NCBI GenBank assembly: GCA_964403285.1
Contig: CAYOFG010000030.1
Coordinates: forward strand, 1-16,600
From: WVXT01 sp964403285
Lineage (GTDB): Bacteria; UBA6262; WVXT01
DNA length: 16,600 nt
Direction of reading: 5' to 3'
Of the stretch, positions 14,299 to 16,600 are shown piece by piece. Position 1 is the first letter of the stretch. Every line of letters starts with the position of its first letter. A program made the position numbers and the translations under genes. Below the pieces are notes generated by a model, which saw nothing but the letters and a program-made list of their open reading frames with translations, made no database searches and was not told where the DNA came from.

Positions 14299-14327
14299 TA
14301 AAAAAGCCCGAACACAAGTTTGGGCTT
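14299..14327 (-). terminator. Intrinsic terminator-like hairpin upstream of smpB
   Basis: A 10-bp stem (AAGCCCAAAC/GTTCGGGCTT on the minus strand, one G.T pair, 4-nt loop) is followed on that strand by TTTTTTATTT, ending about where the smpB -35 box begins. It would stop minus-strand transcripts arriving from the toxin-antitoxin side before the smpB promoter. Confidence 0.7.
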
Positions 14328-14446
14328 GACTTTCTCCTCAGGGAAATGGGAAAAAATGGGGACTGTCCCCTGAGAAAAAGGACTGTCCCCATTTTTTGTC
14401 CTGTCCCCATTCTTCTGTCCCTATTTTTCAGGCTTGACTTTTCTCC
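14323..14446. repeat. CTGTCCCC repeat cluster flanked by a duplicated GGCTTGACTTT sequence
   Basis: Four copies of CTGTCCC(C) start at 14363, 14383, 14401 and 14415. Arms AAAAAATGGGGAC (14351-14363) and GTCCCCATTTTTT (14385-14397) form a 13-bp inverted repeat, and GGGGACTGTCCCC (14358-14370) is a palindrome on its own. The cluster is flanked by GGCTTGACTTTCTCC (14323-14337) and GGCTTGACTTTTCTCC (14431-14446), the second being the tRNA-Leu -35 region. It resembles a small inserted REP- or MITE-like element; no transposase is present. Confidence 0.7.
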
Positions 14447-14462
14447 AAGGTTAAACTAAAAT
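14434..14462 (+). promoter_or_regulatory. tRNA-Leu promoter
   Basis: TTGACT (14434-14439), 17 bases, TAAAAT (14457-14462), with the tRNA 5' end 14 bases downstream. Confidence 0.75.
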
Positions 14463-14476
14463 TATTACACAATTAT

Positions 14477-14560
14477 GCCGAAGTGGTGAAATTGGCAAAC
14501 ACGCACGGTTCAGGGCCGTGTGGGCGCGAGCCCTTGGGGGTTCAAATCCCCCCTTCGGCA
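14477..14560 (+). tRNA. tRNA-Leu (anticodon CAG)
   Basis: An 84-nt class II tRNA. The acceptor GCCGAAG pairs with CTTCGGC, with discriminator A. The anticodon loop TTCAGGG gives CAG, reading CUG. The long variable arm (TGGGCGCGAGCCCTT) and the T-arm GGGGG TTCAAAT CCCCC are typical of leucine tRNA. CCA is not encoded and must be added by the nucleotidyltransferase. It is transcribed divergently from smpB. Confidence 0.96.
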
Positions 14561-14590
14561 TTAACTGGCATATCGTGAGAACTCAAAAAC

Positions 14591-14646
14591 GGGCTCAATA
14601 AATTGAGTCCCTACAATTACTGTAGGGGTTCGATTCATCGAACCCG
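14591..14646. repeat. Two palindromic modules joined at CTACA/TGTAG
   Basis: GGGCTCAATAAATTGAGTCC and, after CTACAATTACTGTAG, GGGTTCGATTCATCGAACCC. Both modules match the element at 9545-9600 but in reverse order, as if the tail of one copy were followed by the head of another. The preceding GAACTCAAAAAC resembles the linker of that element. Confidence 0.8.
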
Positions 14647-14656
14647 AAAAATCGAA

Positions 14657-14720
14657 GGGGCGTTGGAGCGACGAATAAGGAGCTCCGTGATAGCGACGGG
14701 TACGAGACAGTGAGCGCCCC
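14657..14720. other. GC-richer segment enclosed by GGGGCG/CGCCCC
   Basis: GGGGCG (14657-14662) and CGCCCC (14715-14720) enclose about 50 bases with several GCGACG-like repeats and a GGAG..CTCC hairpin. It follows the palindromic modules and precedes the toxin gene end. It could be another repeat module or a small structured RNA; I cannot say which. Confidence 0.35.
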
Positions 14721-14742
14721 GGGTCCGAAGGACTGCGTCAAT

Positions 14743-14994
14743 TTAGTAGACTTCTCTTCTATGTCCTATCTTGTGGATTTCAACAACCTTTTCGCTTTTC
14801 AGAATCTTATAAACAATTCTGTAATCCCCAACACGATAAGACATTTTGCCCTCGTATTCACCTTTTAGGCATTTACCTAAATATGGATTTTCTCCTATCG
14901 TTTCCAATTCAACAAAGATCCTGCTTTTAACGCGAACTGGCAATTTTCTATATTGCCGAGCAGCTATAGGCAGAAATTCTATTTTATAGATCAT
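14743..14994 (-). CDS. RelE/ParE superfamily toxin
   Basis: At 83 residues this matches the RelE-type fold: MIYKIEFLPIAARQYRKLP at the N-terminus, then GKMSYRVGDYRIVYKI at 49-64 and the C-terminal VEIHKIGHRREVY. Arg54, Arg59, Arg79/80 and Tyr83 are in the positions used by RelE-type mRNA interferases that cut mRNA in the ribosomal A site. That argues for a ribonuclease rather than a ParE gyrase poison, but this is inference. It starts seven bases after the antitoxin stop, a standard two-gene module, so it shares the promoter at 15330-15358. Nothing suggests inactivation. Confidence 0.92.
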   Translation of the reverse strand: MIYKIEFLPIAARQYRKLPVRVKSRIFVELETIGENPYLGKCLKGEYEGKMSYRVGDYRIVYKILKSEKVVEIHKIGHRREVY

Positions 14995-15001
14995 TTACTT
15001 T

Positions 15002-15280
15002 TTAAATTCCTCTCTGCTTCCTGCCTGTAACTTGTTCAAAGGAAAGCCTTTTGCCTTTCTTTGATTCTTTCTCAGCTTTTCGGAGATCTTTCCTCCATTG
15101 AGGGTTAGCGGCAATCTCTAAAGTTTCAAGCCAACCCTCATATTCATCGAGACTCATAAGTACAGCTTCCCCCTTCCCCCTATGTGTAATTATGTACCGG
15201 GTATAACTCTTGTCAGCGGTTCTCACAAACTCCAGAAATTTTTGTTTTGCCTCCGTAGCCGATAAAGTCTTTTCAGACAT
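15002..15280 (-). CDS. Phd/YefM family antitoxin
   Basis: The 92-residue protein has the Phd/YefM N-terminal DNA-binding and dimerisation domain: LSATEAKQKFLEFVRTA, then RYIITHRGKGEAVLMSLDEYEGWLETLE at 28-55. It also has a charged, probably flexible C-terminal tail (KDLRKAEKESKKGKRLSFEQV) that would wrap the toxin. It neutralises the adjacent RelE-type toxin and should repress its own promoter. The ATG at 15280-15278 has an excellent AAGGAGG five bases upstream. The antitoxin-first order and a consensus promoter with repeats around it fit conditional autoregulation. Confidence 0.92.
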   Translation of the reverse strand: MSEKTLSATEAKQKFLEFVRTADKSYTRYIITHRGKGEAVLMSLDEYEGWLETLEIAANPQWRKDLRKAEKESKKGKRLSFEQVTGRKQRGI

Positions 15281-15298
15281 CTATCCCTCCTTCGTGTC

Positions 15299-15358
15299 CA
15301 TTTTTCTATCTGGTCATTTTTCTGGTTATATTATATACCAATCTCTGAAATTTGTCAA
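15299..15358 (-). promoter_or_regulatory. Toxin-antitoxin promoter with operator repeats
   Basis: TTGACA (15358-15353), 17 bases, TATAAT (15335-15330): a full consensus promoter. The -10 lies in a near-palindrome (GGTTATATTATATACC, 15324-15339). Two imperfect direct repeats CATTTTTCT(ATCT)GGT (15299-15314, 15315-15326) lie in the leader. Both are candidate antitoxin operators. Confidence 0.8.
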
Positions 15359-15588
15359 GCCTTTTATTTGAGGCTTTCCCAAATTTGTAGCGATTAGGAA
15401 AGTACTGAAGATCTGCAAAAACCGTCTCACTTGGTGGGGTCGTTTTAGAAATTGTTATTATCGCTGTTAGTTTAGCCTAATGTCCAGCCATCGCACTCGA
15501 TTTGTGCTTATCCTCTCTAAGATTACACCAGTTCCAACCTCGACCAATCAAAATAGACATATCTTCAACCAAGGGGGAGTAAATAACT
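15359..15588. other. Spacer between methyltransferase and toxin-antitoxin genes
   Basis: No gene or RNA is evident. A 6-bp AAGCCT/AGGCTT hairpin lies at 15357-15376, just upstream of the promoter. GGGGGAG (15573-15579) and CTCCCCC (15598-15604) could pair across the end of the methyltransferase gene, but the loop is 18 bases and no T-run follows. Confidence 0.5.
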
Positions 15589-16209
15589 TCATCCCTTCTC
15601 CCCCGAAACTACTACAAAACCACCCTTGCCAGAACCTTTTTGGGGTTTCTCAATTGAATTTATCTTGCCCGGAAGTTTGTACAAAGTCTGATAGTAAGAA
15701 AATCCAGAAAATCCCGCATTACCTAATAAACTCGTTACTTCATTAACACTGAGAAAATTTGCCTTGCTGTAAAATATATTCCTCTTTTTCTCATAGAATT
15801 TTCCTAAAAAGCTATCCTTGTCCACTATGCCGGTGATGATTTTCCCATTTTTCTTTAAAACTCTATGCGCTTCTTTCATAACTTTTTGTGAGTCTTTAAC
15901 AAAACATATAGTAATAATAATTGCTACATAGTCAAAAGTACAGCTTTTAAACGGGAGATTTTCGCCGAAACTTAATAGTACCTCTACGCCTCTTTTTCTG
16001 GCAATCCTAATCATATTTTTTGATAGGTCAATTCCAGTTGTAATGCCTAAAGCTGCAGCGAATCTTCCTGTGCCAACACCGATTTCTAATCCTCTGCCTC
16101 TTTTAGGTAAGACTTTTTTAATCGCTTCCAGTTCCGACAGATAGGCGAACTTATTCTTATCATACCAGGCATCATACTTTTTGTAATGTTGGTCAAATAC
16201 GTTTTCCAT
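15589..16209 (-). CDS. Class I SAM-dependent methyltransferase
   Basis: The 206-residue protein has a Methyltransf_11-type Rossmann fold: motif I LEIGVGTGRF at 41-50, acidic residue Asp61 (GIDLSKNM) for the SAM ribose, ENLPF then FDYVAIIITICFV as motif IV, and VLKKNGKIITGIVD as the post-motif strand. The N-terminal DQHYKKYDAWYDKNK is common in small-molecule methyltransferases of this class. The substrate is not identifiable. ATG at 16209-16207 has no good Shine-Dalgarno. It follows the ferritin-like gene by 60 bases on the same strand, so the two may be co-transcribed, but no functional link is evident. Confidence 0.88.
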   Translation of the reverse strand: MENVFDQHYKKYDAWYDKNKFAYLSELEAIKKVLPKRGRGLEIGVGTGRFAAALGITTGIDLSKNMIRIARKRGVEVLLSFGENLPFKSCTFDYVAIIITICFVKDSQKVMKEAHRVLKKNGKIITGIVDKDSFLGKFYEKKRNIFYSKANFLSVNEVTSLLGNAGFSGFSYYQTLYKLPGKINSIEKPQKGSGKGGFVVVSGEKG

Positions 16210-16269
16210 AAATCGAGATTTCCCAACTAGCCCTCATAGACTCTCTTTGCTGGATGCAAGAGATAAAAA

Positions 16270-16572
16270 TTACTTAGATTTCTTTATTTCCTCTTCAACT
16301 TCCTTAGCGCCCTCTTTGTAGAATTTTTCCTCGTCTGGCGCAAGTTCCTTTAGAAGCCTTAAGAATTCGCCTGCGTGGACCCGTTCTTCGTCAGCAATGT
16401 CTTTTAATACTTCTTGCACCAGTTTGTTGTCGGTTGACTCAGCAAGCTGCATATAGAGTTGAATTGCCTCATATTCTGCAGCCACCATAAAACGCATCGC
16501 GCGAATCAACTCCTCAGATGTAACCTTACGGTCATTTCTTAATCCGGAAAAGGGCGTTCCAAATTCAGGCAT
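16270..16572 (-). CDS. Short ferritin-like protein resembling encapsulated ferritin
   Basis: At 100 residues it has only two long helices, about half a ferritin. Metal-ligand candidates are Glu33 (AAEYEA), Glu63 and His66 (DEERVHAGEF). Their spacing, 30 and then 3, equals that of Glu32/Glu62/His65 in Rhodospirillum EncFtn as I recall it. Such proteins build a ferroxidase site at a dimer interface and feed iron into encapsulin shells. The conserved opening MPEFGTPFSGL recurs in ferritin-like or rubrerythrin-annotated proteins of anaerobes. There is no rubredoxin domain. No clear encapsulin targeting peptide is seen at the charged C-terminus, and no shell gene is in the window. AAAGGAGG gives a strong ribosome site. 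Confidence 0.85.
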   Translation of the reverse strand: MPEFGTPFSGLRNDRKVTSEELIRAMRFMVAAEYEAIQLYMQLAESTDNKLVQEVLKDIADEERVHAGEFLRLLKELAPDEEKFYKEGAKEVEEEIKKSK

Positions 16573-16600
16573 AGTTTTCTCCTCCTTTCATTAGTATTTA

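Noticed and set aside
14262..14315. Eighteen-residue N-terminal extension of SmpB
   Set aside because: It crosses the promoter and a terminator-like hairpin and does not match known SmpB N-termini.
15357..15376. Terminator hairpin before the toxin-antitoxin promoter
   Set aside because: Only 6 bp, no T-run, and it overlaps the -35 box.

Overview
The window looks like a scaffold (it contains one run of 100 Ns) from an uncultivated, probably anaerobic bacterium of moderate to low GC. It is bacterial: tmRNA/SmpB, UvrB, a CIRCE/HrcA heat-shock operator, SD sites and sigma70-type promoters are all present. A DUF4912 gene next to a GH57 branching enzyme, a very short ferritin-like protein and many palindromic intergenic repeats fit a candidate-phylum type genome, but I cannot name the lineage from sequence alone.

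Layout. (1) 1-155, minus: the first codons of groES behind a perfect CIRCE operator and a TTGACT-17-TATACT promoter. 156-474 is a repeat-rich spacer with two alternative hairpins and three DnaA-box-like 9-mers. (2) 475-6025, minus: surE, uvrB, nadC (5' end lost in the gap), birA and coaX, covering nucleotide salvage, excision repair, and NAD, biotin and CoA metabolism. A surE promoter is visible, and palindromic repeats separate several of the genes. (3) 6179-9536, plus: a ThiF/MoeB-like E1 enzyme, then a DUF4912 protein and its GH57 1,4-alpha-glucan branching enzyme partner. (4) 14261 down to 9597, minus: a compact unit smpB - tmRNA - response regulator - N-acetylmuramoyl-L-alanine amidase - murI - queD - yjbQ, probably all read from one smpB promoter. 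(5) 14323-14742: a cluster of CTGTCCCC repeats, tRNA-Leu(CAG) on the plus strand, and more palindromic repeats. (6) 14743-16572, minus: a RelE/Phd-type toxin-antitoxin pair with a consensus promoter, a class I methyltransferase, and an encapsulated-ferritin-like protein.

The most striking item is in region 4. The tmRNA gene starts one base after the smpB stop codon and is split in its T-loop by a 629-nt group I intron. The exon/IGS P1 helix with its U.G wobble, P2, P7, a GAAA-capped P9 and the terminal G can all be read. The exons rejoin to a perfect 5-bp T-stem, 7-nt T-loop and 7-bp acceptor stem. The intron carries a LAGLIDADG endonuclease whose Shine-Dalgarno and TTG start lie in a long-range helix (probably P8) with the sequence at and after its own stop codon. 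Splicing, trans-translation and endonuclease expression therefore look physically linked.

The second theme is a family of modular palindromic elements bounded by GTAG/CTAC, at 71-93, 1274-1341, 1380-1437, 3198-3259, 9545-9600 and 14591-14646. Their inner hairpins differ between copies. Three copies supply the TAG stop codon of the gene they abut (birA, uvrB, yjbQ).
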